Below, in pieces: positions 1 through 8,280 of a stretch of DNA of 64,000 nt. A model generated the notes under the pieces. It was not told the DNA's origin, made no database searches, and was given only the letters and a program-made list of their open reading frames with translations. This DNA is from CAVPKN01 sp964588495 (GTDB lineage: Bacteria > Chlamydiota > Chlamydiia > Chlamydiales > JAAKFR01). How positions within the stretch are numbered: position 1 is the stretch's first letter; the number at the start of each line of letters is the position of its first letter. The stretch is from positions 11,530 to 75,529 of the forward strand of contig CAZPPS010000009.1 of NCBI GenBank assembly GCA_964588495.1, in the 5' to 3' direction. The position numbers and the translations under genes are program-made.

Positions 1-1439
1 GAAATAGCTGTCTGGGTCGATTCATTGCACAAAATGAGCGTGTCAAAGCCCAGGCGTCTTAAAATCAGCTCACTATGCGTCACAATGATAATAGCGCCAG
101 AAAAAGCTTCTAGCGCGTCAATCAACGCTTCAATAGATTCTATATCCAAATGATGTGTGGGCTCGTCCAAAAGGAGCAAATTGCAAGGTTTTGCCAAAAT
201 TTTTCCGAGAAGAACACGACTTTTTTCTCCTCCCGAAAGCGTGCCGATTTTCTTTTCAGAAAGAGGGCCGCTAAATAGCATCAAACCGGCAATCGCCTTT
301 ACATCGGAATAGCTTAAGTCACCCCCTCCAAGAGCAATTTCCTGTTCAATGGTATGATCATTTTGGAGCCGTGAGACATGTGTTTGCCCAAAATAGCCGA
401 TGTTGAGTTGTCCAGCCGGAATCACTTCCCCAACTTTTGGTAAAAGATCACCGCCGAGCAAACGTAAAAGGGTTGATTTTCCTCTTCCGTTTTTGCCAAT
501 GATCGCAATTCTCTCCCCTTTTTGCACTTCCAGTGAAAAATTGCGAATCAAGGGAGCTTCTGTGTATGAAAAAGAGAGGTTTTTGGCTTCCAGCAACTTT
601 TTCCCGGCAAATGGGGCTTCCTGAAAAGCAAAAGACAGCGACAAAAGCGCGTTGAGTTTTTCCAAAACAGGTTCTTTGGCAAGCAGCTTCATTTTGGACC
701 TTGCTTGGGTCGCTTTTGTGGCTTTTGCCCCAAAACGCTCCACAAACTGCTCTACACGTTCTTTTTTCTTATCTTGCTTCAAGCGTGTTTTTTCATGGAC
801 CTCTTCTTCCAAAAGAATCTGCTGGAAAAAAGCGATCGAGGAACCCTTCATCTTCCTGACTTTTTGCCGATGAATGCCAATCGTGTGCGTTGTGAGATTG
901 TCCATAAAATCGCGATCGTGAGAAACTAAGATGAACTCTCCTTGCCACTTACGTAAGAATTGGGTCAACCAACGCAGCGAAAGTATGTCAAGATAGTTAG
1001 CAGGCTCATCCAAAAGAAGGCAATCGGGCTCGGAAATTAAGACTTTTGCTAAATGTAAACGTAAATGAAAACCTCCTGAAAAGGTATTTGGAGGCATTTG
1101 AAGATCTTTGTCTGTAAAGCCCAAGCCGAACAGAATTTTTTCAGCCTTGTAGACATGATCTTTTTCTTGTGGCGGAAGCGCCAAAAGAGCTTCTTCTAGC
1201 AACGTATTTTGCGTAAATTTGATATGTTGCTGCAAAAACCCCAGTTTATAATTTTTGGGTACAGTGATCGTTCCCTTATCGGGTTGCATCTCCCCATCGA
1301 GAAGGCGCAAGATGGTCGATTTACCCGAACCATTACGCCCGATCAGGCCACATTTTTCCCCTTTTTGGATCGAAAACGAGACATCTTCAAAAAGGGGATG
1401 GCCCAAAAAGGCTAAAAAAACTTCATCAAATTGGATCAT
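1..1439 (-). CDS. ABC-F family ATPase, 3' end cut by window edge
   Basis: Soluble ABC-F protein with two tandem ATPase domains and no membrane segments; the family acts on the ribosome (translation factor or antibiotic protection), not in transport. Read on the minus strand from the ATG at 1437-1439, about 480 codons are visible. Domain 1 has Walker A GRNGSGKST, signature FSGGFHLR and Walker B CLLLDEPANYLD. A charged helical linker rich in Lys/Glu/Arg follows (about nt 690-830). Domain 2 has Walker A GKNGRGKST, signature LSGGEKSR and LLLLDEPTHHLD. The frame stays open to base 1, so the C-terminus is missing. The start overlaps the stop of the preceding gene by 4 nt (ATGA), giving translational coupling in an operon with the PhoH-like gene. 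Which ABC-F subgroup it belongs to cannot be told from the visible part. Confidence 0.93.
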   Translation of the reverse strand, partial: MIQFDEVFLAFLGHPLFEDVSFSIQKGEKCGLIGRNGSGKSTILRLLDGEMQPDKGTITVPKNYKLGFLQQHIKFTQNTLLEEALLALPPQEKDHVYKAEKILFGLGFTDKDLQMPPNTFSGGFHLRLHLAKVLISEPDCLLLDEPANYLDILSLRWLTQFLRKWQGEFILVSHDRDFMDNLTTHTIGIHRQKVRKMKGSSIAFFQQILLEEEVHEKTRLKQDKKKERVEQFVERFGAKATKATQARSKMKLLAKEPVLEKLNALLSLSFAFQEAPFAGKKLLEAKNLSFSYTEAPLIRNFSLEVQKGERIAIIGKNGRGKSTLLRLLGGDLLPKVGEVIPAGQLNIGYFGQTHVSRLQNDHTIEQEIALGGGDLSYSDVKAIAGLMLFSGPLSEKKIGTLSGGEKSRVLLGKILAKPCNLLLLDEPTHHLDIESIEALIDALEAFSGAIIIVTHSELILRRLGFDTLILCNESTQTAI

Positions 1440-2200
1440 TGATTTACTAGATATTGAAAAACTGAGGCATGCTGAAAGAACGTTTTAAGCGTCGATTCTG
1501 CATAGCAGACATAAAGATGCCCATCTTTTTCAATAAAGTCCAAAAAAAGTGCTCGCTCGCTTGCATTTTGTGCAAAACCATGTGTGGGATCTTCGACTTG
1601 AGATGAGCGCTTTCCGCGGCACAAATAAGCTTTTCGATCTTTTGAAACATTCAATTCTTCGAAACGGCCATCCAGGATGTTGAGATGGGCTGAAATGATC
1701 TCATCCACACTTAAGGCGCTGAGTTCAAAGGCTCGTACATCCAGATAAAACGGGAGGCCCAGTTCTGTTTCGCCTAAGTAAAGGCGCTTTAAAATCTTAA
1801 AAGGCGCGACCCGCTCACTCTCTGTGCCGCAAATGCACAAAACATTGTAGAGTTGGTCAGGAAAAGCAAAAGGAATGGAGCCTTGAAGGGGCAAAAGTTT
1901 GTTCATTAACAGAGCTGTCAGCTCCCCTTCTGAGATCCCGTTGAGATTTTTACAGAGCGCGCGCACTCTTTCAATATCGCGCACAATTTCAAGGGCTCCC
2001 CCCTGCACTTTAGGCTGGACGTGGAGCCATGGGTTCTGCTGAGTGATCAGAACGGGGGCGGGCACATCTGGTTTGACATGTGTTTGATGGCTAACTGTAT
2101 TTTTTTGAGTGACAGCTACCCAGCGCAGCACAATAAATGAGAGTGCGCAGACCAAAAAACAAAGGGATTGAACTTTTTTTCGTTGCGATACAGTTTTCAC
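1436..2200 (-). CDS. Hypothetical protein with N-terminal membrane anchor
   Basis: 254-residue protein of unknown function. Residues about 11-30 form one hydrophobic segment after a basic start, which suggests a signal anchor with the rest outside the cytoplasm; a low-complexity Thr/Val/Pro stretch follows. No catalytic motif was recognised. It starts with GTG, and GTGA overlaps the TGA stop of the upstream PhoH-like gene; its own TGA overlaps the ATG of the ABC-F gene. Both 4-nt overlaps argue for one transcript and reinitiating ribosomes. No close family was recognised; the reading frame is well supported by the overlaps and by length. Confidence 0.8.
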   Translation of the reverse strand: MKTVSQRKKVQSLCFLVCALSFIVLRWVAVTQKNTVSHQTHVKPDVPAPVLITQQNPWLHVQPKVQGGALEIVRDIERVRALCKNLNGISEGELTALLMNKLLPLQGSIPFAFPDQLYNVLCICGTESERVAPFKILKRLYLGETELGLPFYLDVRAFELSALSVDEIISAHLNILDGRFEELNVSKDRKAYLCRGKRSSQVEDPTHGFAQNASERALFLDFIEKDGHLYVCYAESTLKTFFQHASVFQYLVNQ

Positions 2201-3513
2201 ATAACCTCGGCAGCTAAAGCGGCAAGTGGGGAGCGCTCTGTTTTTTCCATAAATACATGTCCATATAGCTTGGATTCCTTGAATTTCGCAACTACATAGG
2301 TGAGGCCGTTGGAATTTTTATCCAAATAGGGATTGTCAATCTGCGTAGGATCCCCTGTAAGAACGACTTTAGTATCGGTTCCTGCTCGTGAAATAATCGT
2401 TTTGACCTCATGAGGAGTCAAATTTTGCGCTTCATCGATGATCATAAACATCTTGGGCAAAGATCTACCGCGGATATAAGTGACAGCTTCCATCTCCAAC
2501 TTCTTGCTTTCAGTTACCCAGCGGAGCGTTTCATTGGGATCGTGGGCTGCCGATTCACACAAAAACTCCAGATTGTCATAAATGGGCTGCATCCAGTGGA
2601 TCAATTTTTCTTCCTTTAGGCCAGGCAGATATCCAATGTCCCTACCAAGAGGAACAATCGGGCGGCTCACGAGTATCCGATTGTAGATATTTTCGTCAAA
2701 AACCTTCCGCAAAGCAGCTGCTAAGGCAAGCAACGTTTTTCCTGTCCCTGCAGGACCTATGAGCGTAATGAGCTTCACATCATCGCGCAAGAGCAAATCC
2801 AGGGCACATCTTTGTTCCACATTGAGAGGATTAATCCCCCAGACAGACGGTGGAAGGGGTAACAAGGAGACAACTTGCTTGAGCTTGGGATCATATTTGC
2901 CCACTGCAGACGAATGGTACTCTGAGGTCATCAGACAGTATTCGTTAGGGAAAAATGGCTCAACCCCGTTTAGGGAAAGATCGACTTTGCCATCTTTAAA
3001 AAACAGATCAATTGAGTGTTTGTCAAGCTCGAGTTTGCGGTAACCCCTATAGAGAAGATCGTAGTTATATTTTAGATTTTCATAATCTTCTGAAGCCATA
3101 CCCATGGCCTGGGCTTTGATGCGCATGGCCAGATCTTTTGAGACAAAAACCACTTTTTCACCTTTGTCGAAAAGGAAAAAAGCGGCCATGAGAATACGGT
3201 AGGAAATACTAGAGAGATTCAATGCAAAATTTGGGCTGAAATGGCTTTTAATTTCGATTTGAATGCGGATTGTGCATCCAGTGGGCAACGTAACCCCTGT
3301 ATGCAGGTCTCCTGAGCCCATTTTTTTCAGAGAATCAAAATAGGCAAGAACACTCCGGGCATTTTTTCCCCGCTCATCGCGAAAACGCTTGATCTCGGCA
3401 AGCTCTTCAAAAACTCCAAGAGGGATAACAACGTCATTATCACCAAAAGCTTCGGGTGCTGCTGGATCATGTAGCAAAACGTTCGTGTCGATTACAAAGG
3501 TTTTTCTGGTCAT
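2197..3513 (-). CDS. PIN-domain PhoH-like ATPase (PhoH2/YlaK type)
   Basis: 438 residues. The N-terminal PIN nuclease domain (about 1-125) has the acidic motif DTNVLLHD at 9-16 and further Glu/Asp residues (FEELAEIKR). The C-terminal PhoH-type P-loop ATPase has Walker A GPAGTGKT near residue 253, Walker B MFMIIDEAQN near 358 and VLTGDPTQID near 385. In other bacteria PIN-PhoH2 proteins act as sequence-specific RNA helicase/ribonucleases; the chlamydial substrate is unknown. From memory, C. trachomatis phoH (CT015) lies beside cydB (CT014) and CT016, and the same neighbourhood is seen here, with the CT016/CT017-like genes and cydBA close by. It is first gene of a three-gene overlapping operon. 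Confidence 0.92.
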   Translation of the reverse strand: MTRKTFVIDTNVLLHDPAAPEAFGDNDVVIPLGVFEELAEIKRFRDERGKNARSVLAYFDSLKKMGSGDLHTGVTLPTGCTIRIQIEIKSHFSPNFALNLSSISYRILMAAFFLFDKGEKVVFVSKDLAMRIKAQAMGMASEDYENLKYNYDLLYRGYRKLELDKHSIDLFFKDGKVDLSLNGVEPFFPNEYCLMTSEYHSSAVGKYDPKLKQVVSLLPLPPSVWGINPLNVEQRCALDLLLRDDVKLITLIGPAGTGKTLLALAAALRKVFDENIYNRILVSRPIVPLGRDIGYLPGLKEEKLIHWMQPIYDNLEFLCESAAHDPNETLRWVTESKKLEMEAVTYIRGRSLPKMFMIIDEAQNLTPHEVKTIISRAGTDTKVVLTGDPTQIDNPYLDKNSNGLTYVVAKFKESKLYGHVFMEKTERSPLAALAAEVM

Positions 3514-3685
3514 TAGCGCTCTCTTTTTATTCCAATATCGCCTATATATGATTTCTTGGAAAAAAGAGGCAATTGAATAAAATTAGCAGTCGAAGATTTC
3601 GAATGCTAAAAAGAGGTTGCCCAAAATCAAGCATTTTTAGTACACTATTGTATAGATTCTTGAAACAACAGAAGAGTTGGCTACC

Positions 3686-4444
3686 ATGAAAGTAAAAATT
3701 GATGAAAAATTAATTTGTATTCCTCCTTATATTTCGACAACTTGGGAGCAAGTCATATTTCTTCAATCCGAAGAAGATGACCAAACCCACCTTTTCACCT
3801 TAATTCTTCATTTAACGGATGGTAAAGAAGTCCGCATTCCTAGCCTTGACTCCTCTCTGGTCGATATCGCCTTTGCCGCCCACATAAAGTCTTTGGAAAG
3901 AAAAGGAGCGCCCGCATCTGCTGCACGTAATCCTGATAATTCAAAAGCTTTAGGCAATATACTCCAGCAGCTTACCGGCCTTTCAAGCGATCAAATCGCC
4001 AATATGCCCATCAAATTTGGAATTGCTGGCATGGAAGGCTTGCCCGGCATGGAAGTTCTTCAACACACTCAAAATCAGTCTGACTCGCCTGAAATGCCCG
4101 CTGAAGTAGTAGAGAAAATTTCAGGCATGATCAAGATGATGACAAATGGCGATGTTGCCTCATTTCCAAAGCCAGAGCCTCATTGCAACTGCCCCCATTG
4201 CCAGGTTGCTAGATCCATACATGGCATTTCAAAAATGGAAACTCCACAAGAGCCCGAAGTTGCTATCTCGGAAGAAGATTTAAGATTCCGCGACTGGGAT
4301 ATTACACAAAAAGCGGACCAACTCTATTGCGTCACCAATCCTTTGGATCCGCAAGAGCAGTACAATGTCTTTTTGGGAACTCCTGTGGGATGTACTTGTG
4401 GGACCGCTCATTGTGAGCACATAAAAGCAGTTCTGTATAGCTGA
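3686..4444 (+). CDS. Hypothetical protein with C-terminal SWIM-like zinc motif
   Basis: 252 residues from the ATG at 3686; an in-frame TTG at 3677 would add three residues but lies too close to the GAAGAG-like ribosome-binding site at 3671. The C-terminus carries two Cys clusters: HCNCPHC near residue 172 and GCTCGTAHCEHIKAVL at the extreme end. The second fits the CxCx(n)CxH pattern of SWIM zinc fingers, which bind DNA or protein. The middle part is Met/Pro/Gly-rich without a recognised fold. The position next to phoH matches the uncharacterised gene CT016 of C. trachomatis (recalled synteny). A cytoplasmic nucleic-acid or protein adaptor is an inference only. Confidence 0.8.
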   Translation: MKVKIDEKLICIPPYISTTWEQVIFLQSEEDDQTHLFTLILHLTDGKEVRIPSLDSSLVDIAFAAHIKSLERKGAPASAARNPDNSKALGNILQQLTGLSSDQIANMPIKFGIAGMEGLPGMEVLQHTQNQSDSPEMPAEVVEKISGMIKMMTNGDVASFPKPEPHCNCPHCQVARSIHGISKMETPQEPEVAISEEDLRFRDWDITQKADQLYCVTNPLDPQEQYNVFLGTPVGCTCGTAHCEHIKAVLYS

Positions 4445-4445
4445 T

Positions 4446-4490
4446 CCCGTGCCCGTGCCCGCCCGTTTCCCGATCGGGCCCGGGCACGAG
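4446..4490. repeat. GTGCCCG-type intergenic hairpin
   Basis: G+C-rich imperfect inverted repeat just after the SWIM-like gene: CCCGTGCCCG arms around a CCCGATCGGG core and a CGGGCACGAG right arm. It belongs to the dispersed family also seen near 7222, 20549, 28054, 31020, 48677 and 51288. It could act as a terminator or mRNA-stabilising stem. Confidence 0.7.
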
Positions 4491-4579
4491 ATTGTTGTTA
4501 TGACGACATTTCCCTTGACCAAATTCGAAATGTCGCTTAAAAACGTGGGTAAAAACTCTTTCTCCAGGAGAAATTACCT

Positions 4580-5719
4580 ATGTTCAAGCATCCTTTGTTG
4601 CTTTCTATATTTTTTCTAACAGCTTCTTTGCACATTCAGGCTCAGGATATCGGGGCCTATGAAAACAACCTTCCCTTCACAGGCGCTGTCAAAGCTTCTA
4701 AAGTGAGAATGCGTGTGGCTCCCAATCTTGATGGCCATGTCGTGCGCGAAACAGCAAATGGAGAGATGTTTATTGTCACATCCGAGATCAATGACTACTA
4801 CTCTATCATTCCGCCGAAAGATGCTAAGGGATTCGTTTTTAGAACTTTCATTTTAGATGGAACTGTAGAAGCCGAGCGTGTCAATGTGCGCCTTTATCCC
4901 GATATTGACGCTCCTGTTGTAGGCCAATTCAACACAGGCGATAAAGTGACATGCGTTGTGAGCGATGTGAATAACAAATGGCTGGAAGTGAACCTTCCGG
5001 AAAACAGCCGTTTCTATATTGCAAAGGAATACATTGAACATAAAGGACCTGTGGAACTTTTTGCAGCCACAGAAAAAAAGAGAGCCGAAGCGATTCATTG
5101 CCTAAGCGCAGCCTCTTTATTTGCACAGGCAGAAATTCAAAAGCCCTTTGAGCAAATCGATCTTGAACGTGTCACGGAAAGATTCCACCAAATCGAAAGA
5201 GATTACCATGAATTACCATCGATTGTGGCTCAAGTGCGCGAAGCAACACAAGTGATTCAAGATGTTTATGTTCAGAAAAAAATTGCCTTCATCGAAGGGA
5301 AAACCAGTTTTGGCAGAGCAGGCCTTGAAAAATTGAGCCAATACAACGAAGAGGGAACGACCGCTACTATTTTTGACGAACAGGACGTTACAGACAAAAT
5401 GAATGCCTGGCAGCCTCTGGAAGAATCTTTTTATCACCTTTGGGTTGCTGTCAATGGCGAGAAGGGATTGAACGAATTTTATGCAGATGCAGAGCAGTCT
5501 GCGACGGTATTAACAGGCGTTGTAGAGCCATATACCCGTCCTGTTAAAAATAGACCGGGCGATTTTATTTTGAAGGTGGGCTCCCTTCCTGTGGCGTTTC
5601 TCTACAGCACACGGGTTAATTTGGAGAAAATGGTAGGGCAAAAGATTACCGTTTTAGCCACTCCCCGTCCCAACCATAATTTCGCCTTCCCCGCCTATTT
5701 TGTCATCTCTGTCGAGTAA
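4580..5719 (+). CDS. Secreted protein with tandem bacterial SH3 domains
   Basis: 379 residues. Residues 1-21 form a cleavable signal peptide (basic start, hydrophobic core, HIQAQ cleavage region). Two consecutive SH3b-like modules follow (about 35-95 and 95-155), each with a VRMRVAPN or VNVRLYPD core, as in cell-wall-binding domains. The rest is helical and unassigned, ending in a beta-rich region. A strong ribosome-binding site AGGAGA lies at 4566. A clear terminator hairpin follows at 5730-5756. By position it matches CT017 of C. trachomatis (recalled). A periplasmic peptidoglycan- or envelope-binding role is inferred from the SH3b domains. Confidence 0.85.
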   Translation: MFKHPLLLSIFFLTASLHIQAQDIGAYENNLPFTGAVKASKVRMRVAPNLDGHVVRETANGEMFIVTSEINDYYSIIPPKDAKGFVFRTFILDGTVEAERVNVRLYPDIDAPVVGQFNTGDKVTCVVSDVNNKWLEVNLPENSRFYIAKEYIEHKGPVELFAATEKKRAEAIHCLSAASLFAQAEIQKPFEQIDLERVTERFHQIERDYHELPSIVAQVREATQVIQDVYVQKKIAFIEGKTSFGRAGLEKLSQYNEEGTTATIFDEQDVTDKMNAWQPLEESFYHLWVAVNGEKGLNEFYADAEQSATVLTGVVEPYTRPVKNRPGDFILKVGSLPVAFLYSTRVNLEKMVGQKITVLATPRPNHNFAFPAYFVISVE

Positions 5720-5729
5720 CCTTAAACTA

Positions 5730-5756
5730 ATCCCAGGCCTTCTTTAGGCCTGGGAT
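5730..5756 (+). terminator. Rho-independent-type terminator
   Basis: Perfect 11-bp stem (ATCCCAGGCCT / AGGCCTGGGAT) with a 5-nt loop, then AATTTTGCTT. It sits 11 nt after the SH3b gene stop and ends 10 nt before the ATG of comM, so it may also occlude comM initiation. Confidence 0.8.
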
Positions 5757-5766
5757 AATTTTGCTT

Positions 5767-7209
5767 ATGCCATTTGTTCGCCTTTTTTCTGCCGCTTTTG
5801 TAGGTCTGGAAGCACTTCCGGTGGAGGTAGAGGTCGATCTTGAGCCAAAAGTTGGCATGGTGCGCATTGTGGGACTTCCCGATGCCGCTGTCAAAGAGTC
5901 GAAAGACCGTGTTTTGCATGCAATTAAGAATAGCAACTATAGCGTCGATGAAATCACATGCACGATTCACCTTGCGCCTGCTGAAATCAAAAAAGTGGGG
6001 GCATTTTACGACCTTCCCATCGCTTTGGGCATCTTACAAGGAATCCGAGCTTTCCACTCCAGCACTCTCGATCAGTACTTAATCGGGGGAGAACTTGGGC
6101 TAGATGGAGAAATTCGCCCCATTTTTGGGAGTTTATCTTTGAGTTTGCTTGCCCAACAGTTGGGCAAAAAAGGAGTCGTGCTTCCACTTGCTAATGCCAA
6201 AGAGGCAGCTCTTGTCCCCGGTTTAGAAATCATTGGACTTCAAAATTTAAAAGAGGCAATCACCTTTTTTAAACTGGGACATGCCCCCAAATATGCACCC
6301 GAACCAATTGAATTTAAAGAAGCCCAATGCTTAGTGGATATGAAAGATATTCGGGGGCAGATTCACGCCAAAAGAGCTCTTGAAATCGCAGCGGTTGGAA
6401 ATCACAATGTGCTGATGCAAGGGGCACCAGGTTCTGGCAAATCGATGCTGTCAAAGGCTTTCATTGGGATTTTGCCTCCCCTCACGCTCAATGAGGCTCT
6501 TGAGGTCACAAATATCTACTCTCTATCGGGCAATGGAAGTGATTTGATCAAAACGCGCCCTTTGCGCTCCCCACACCACACGATCAGTTATGCTGGAATG
6601 GTAGGTGGAGGCTCTTATCCAAAACCGGGAGAGATTTCACTTGCCCATAGAGGTGTTCTTTTTCTTGATGAGCTCTGTGAATTTTCAAGGGCAACTCTTG
6701 AAGTTTTAAGACAGCCCCTCGAAGATAAAGTCATTACGGTGAGCCGCGCAGGACAAAAAATCACTTTCCCCACAGATTTTATCTGCATTGCGGCGATGAA
6801 TCCCTGTCCTTGCGGCTTTTTAGGCCACCCTGAGAAGGTTTGCCGGGATAGCCAAAAACAAATCGACCAATACCGGAGAAAAATCTCAGGCCCATTCCTG
6901 GACAGAATTGACATTCAACTCGACGTCTCACCTGTTGCCTATGAAGACATCATGAGCTCTTCCCAAGCCGAAACCTCAGAAACCATCCGCAAACGGGTAG
7001 AGCATGCCCAAGCAATCCGTTCCTCTATCTCAAGAGAGCTGGATGAACCCTGCAGGCTGCTCATGAAAGAAGCCTTCGATACTCTCAGTATCTCCGCACG
7101 CGCCTTCAACCGTATTGTCAATGTGGCCCAAAGCATCGCCGCCCTCGACAATAGCGCCACCATTTGTGATGCTCACCTCCTCGAGGCCCTCTCTTACAGA
7201 AAGCAATAG
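5767..7209 (+). CDS. comM: ComM/YifB-family AAA+ ATPase (Mg-chelatase-like)
   Basis: 480 residues from the ATG at 5767 (a TTG two codons earlier lies against the terminator stem). The N-terminal ChlI-like domain begins PFVRLFSAAFVGLEALPVEV and continues with VGLPDAAVKESKDRV, both typical of the family. The AAA+ core has Walker A GAPGSGKS near residue 219, Walker B VLFLDEL and the family hallmark AAMNPCPCGFLGH. The C-terminal domain has FLDRIDIQLDV and ISARAFNRI. ComM is a hexameric helicase that promotes branch migration when single-stranded DNA integrates during natural transformation. No good ribosome-binding site is visible because the region just upstream is the terminator hairpin. Confidence 0.94.
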   Translation: MPFVRLFSAAFVGLEALPVEVEVDLEPKVGMVRIVGLPDAAVKESKDRVLHAIKNSNYSVDEITCTIHLAPAEIKKVGAFYDLPIALGILQGIRAFHSSTLDQYLIGGELGLDGEIRPIFGSLSLSLLAQQLGKKGVVLPLANAKEAALVPGLEIIGLQNLKEAITFFKLGHAPKYAPEPIEFKEAQCLVDMKDIRGQIHAKRALEIAAVGNHNVLMQGAPGSGKSMLSKAFIGILPPLTLNEALEVTNIYSLSGNGSDLIKTRPLRSPHHTISYAGMVGGGSYPKPGEISLAHRGVLFLDELCEFSRATLEVLRQPLEDKVITVSRAGQKITFPTDFICIAAMNPCPCGFLGHPEKVCRDSQKQIDQYRRKISGPFLDRIDIQLDVSPVAYEDIMSSSQAETSETIRKRVEHAQAIRSSISRELDEPCRLLMKEAFDTLSISARAFNRIVNVAQSIAALDNSATICDAHLLEALSYRKQ

Positions 7210-7221
7210 TCCCAACCTTCC

Positions 7222-7242
7222 GTCCCCGTGCCCGTGCCCGGG
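7222..7242. repeat. Partial GTGCCCG repeat
   Basis: Short run of tandem GTGCCCG units between the convergent comM and cydB genes. The opposite arm of the hairpin is missing, so it looks like a remnant of the dispersed family. Confidence 0.5.
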
Positions 7243-7254
7243 AAGTAAATGGGC

Positions 7255-8280
7255 CTAATAACTCATCTTGTCGAGTTTGACTTTGCCGCGGAAAAGACGG
7301 TAGATGAAGATGCTGTAGCCAAAAACAGCTGGCAGGCCAATCGCCACGATAATTGCGAGGACTATGAGAGTTTTTTCGGAAGCAGCAGCGGTCACGATAG
7401 AGATGCTATTTTGCTCAGGAAGGTATGAGGAGCGGATCAGCTGCGGAAAAGTGCCGATTGCAAAAAGAACCAGCAATAAAGCAATGTTTAGGCAAGAGCC
7501 GATGAAAGCAAAGCCATAACGTTTGTGGTGTATTTCGCGGGGAATATTTGCAATCACAAACATGTTGGCAAGGGCAATTAACAAAAGGTAGGGTCGCTCA
7601 CGGATATTGACCACCATATGTTCCTGATAAATGAGCGTGACCACTGTAGTGATGGCGTAGGTCATGATGAAAAAAATCATGCAAGGTCTGACCCAATCGA
7701 TAACCTTGGCCTGTAAATCCCCTTCTGTTTTCATCACGAGATAGATCGTCCCATGCATCATAAAAAGAGCCAGTGTTAAAATGCCGACAATGACCGGATA
7801 GGGGCGAAAAAAAGTAGAGACGAGAGTCCCAATGTAGTTGTGATCACTATCCAAAGGGATTCCCTGGATCAAATTGCCAAGGGCTGCACCCACAGAAACT
7901 GCAATCCCAACACTTGCGAGGAAAAACAAGACATCCCAGCTGCTGCGCCACCAAAGCATAGGTCTTTTGCTCCGAAATTCGATGGCAACTGCCCGGAAAA
8001 TGAGGGCAAAAATCAGAAGTGTCAGAGGGATATAAAACGAAGATAACAAAGTCGCATAGGCCAAAGGAAAGCCCGCGAGCAAGCCCCCAATTAAGACGAC
8101 AAGCCATACTTCATTGCCATCCCAAACAGGGCCGATGGCATTCAAGAAAAGCCTGCGCTCTTCATCTTTTCGGGCAAACAAATGGAGCGCTCCTACTCCC
8201 AAATCAAAGCCATCGAGCATGGCATAACAGATGACTGACGCAATAATGATCACATACCAAAATACGATTAAAGAACTCAT
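7255..8280 (-). CDS. cydB: Cytochrome bd ubiquinol oxidase subunit II
   Basis: 341-residue polytopic inner-membrane protein with about eight or nine hydrophobic helices. The N-terminal region VICYAMLDGFDLGVGALH and GPVWDGNEVWLVVLIGG are characteristic of CydB. With CydA it forms the high-affinity quinol oxidase that reduces O2 to water with little proton pumping. Its ATG overlaps the cydA stop by 4 nt, so the two are co-translated. The order cydA-cydB next to a phoH-like gene matches CT013-CT014-CT015 of C. trachomatis (recalled). No cydX or cydC/D genes are in the window. Confidence 0.95.
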   Translation of the reverse strand: MSSLIVFWYVIIIASVICYAMLDGFDLGVGALHLFARKDEERRLFLNAIGPVWDGNEVWLVVLIGGLLAGFPLAYATLLSSFYIPLTLLIFALIFRAVAIEFRSKRPMLWWRSSWDVLFFLASVGIAVSVGAALGNLIQGIPLDSDHNYIGTLVSTFFRPYPVIVGILTLALFMMHGTIYLVMKTEGDLQAKVIDWVRPCMIFFIMTYAITTVVTLIYQEHMVVNIRERPYLLLIALANMFVIANIPREIHHKRYGFAFIGSCLNIALLLVLFAIGTFPQLIRSSYLPEQNSISIVTAAASEKTLIVLAIIVAIGLPAVFGYSIFIYRLFRGKVKLDKMSY

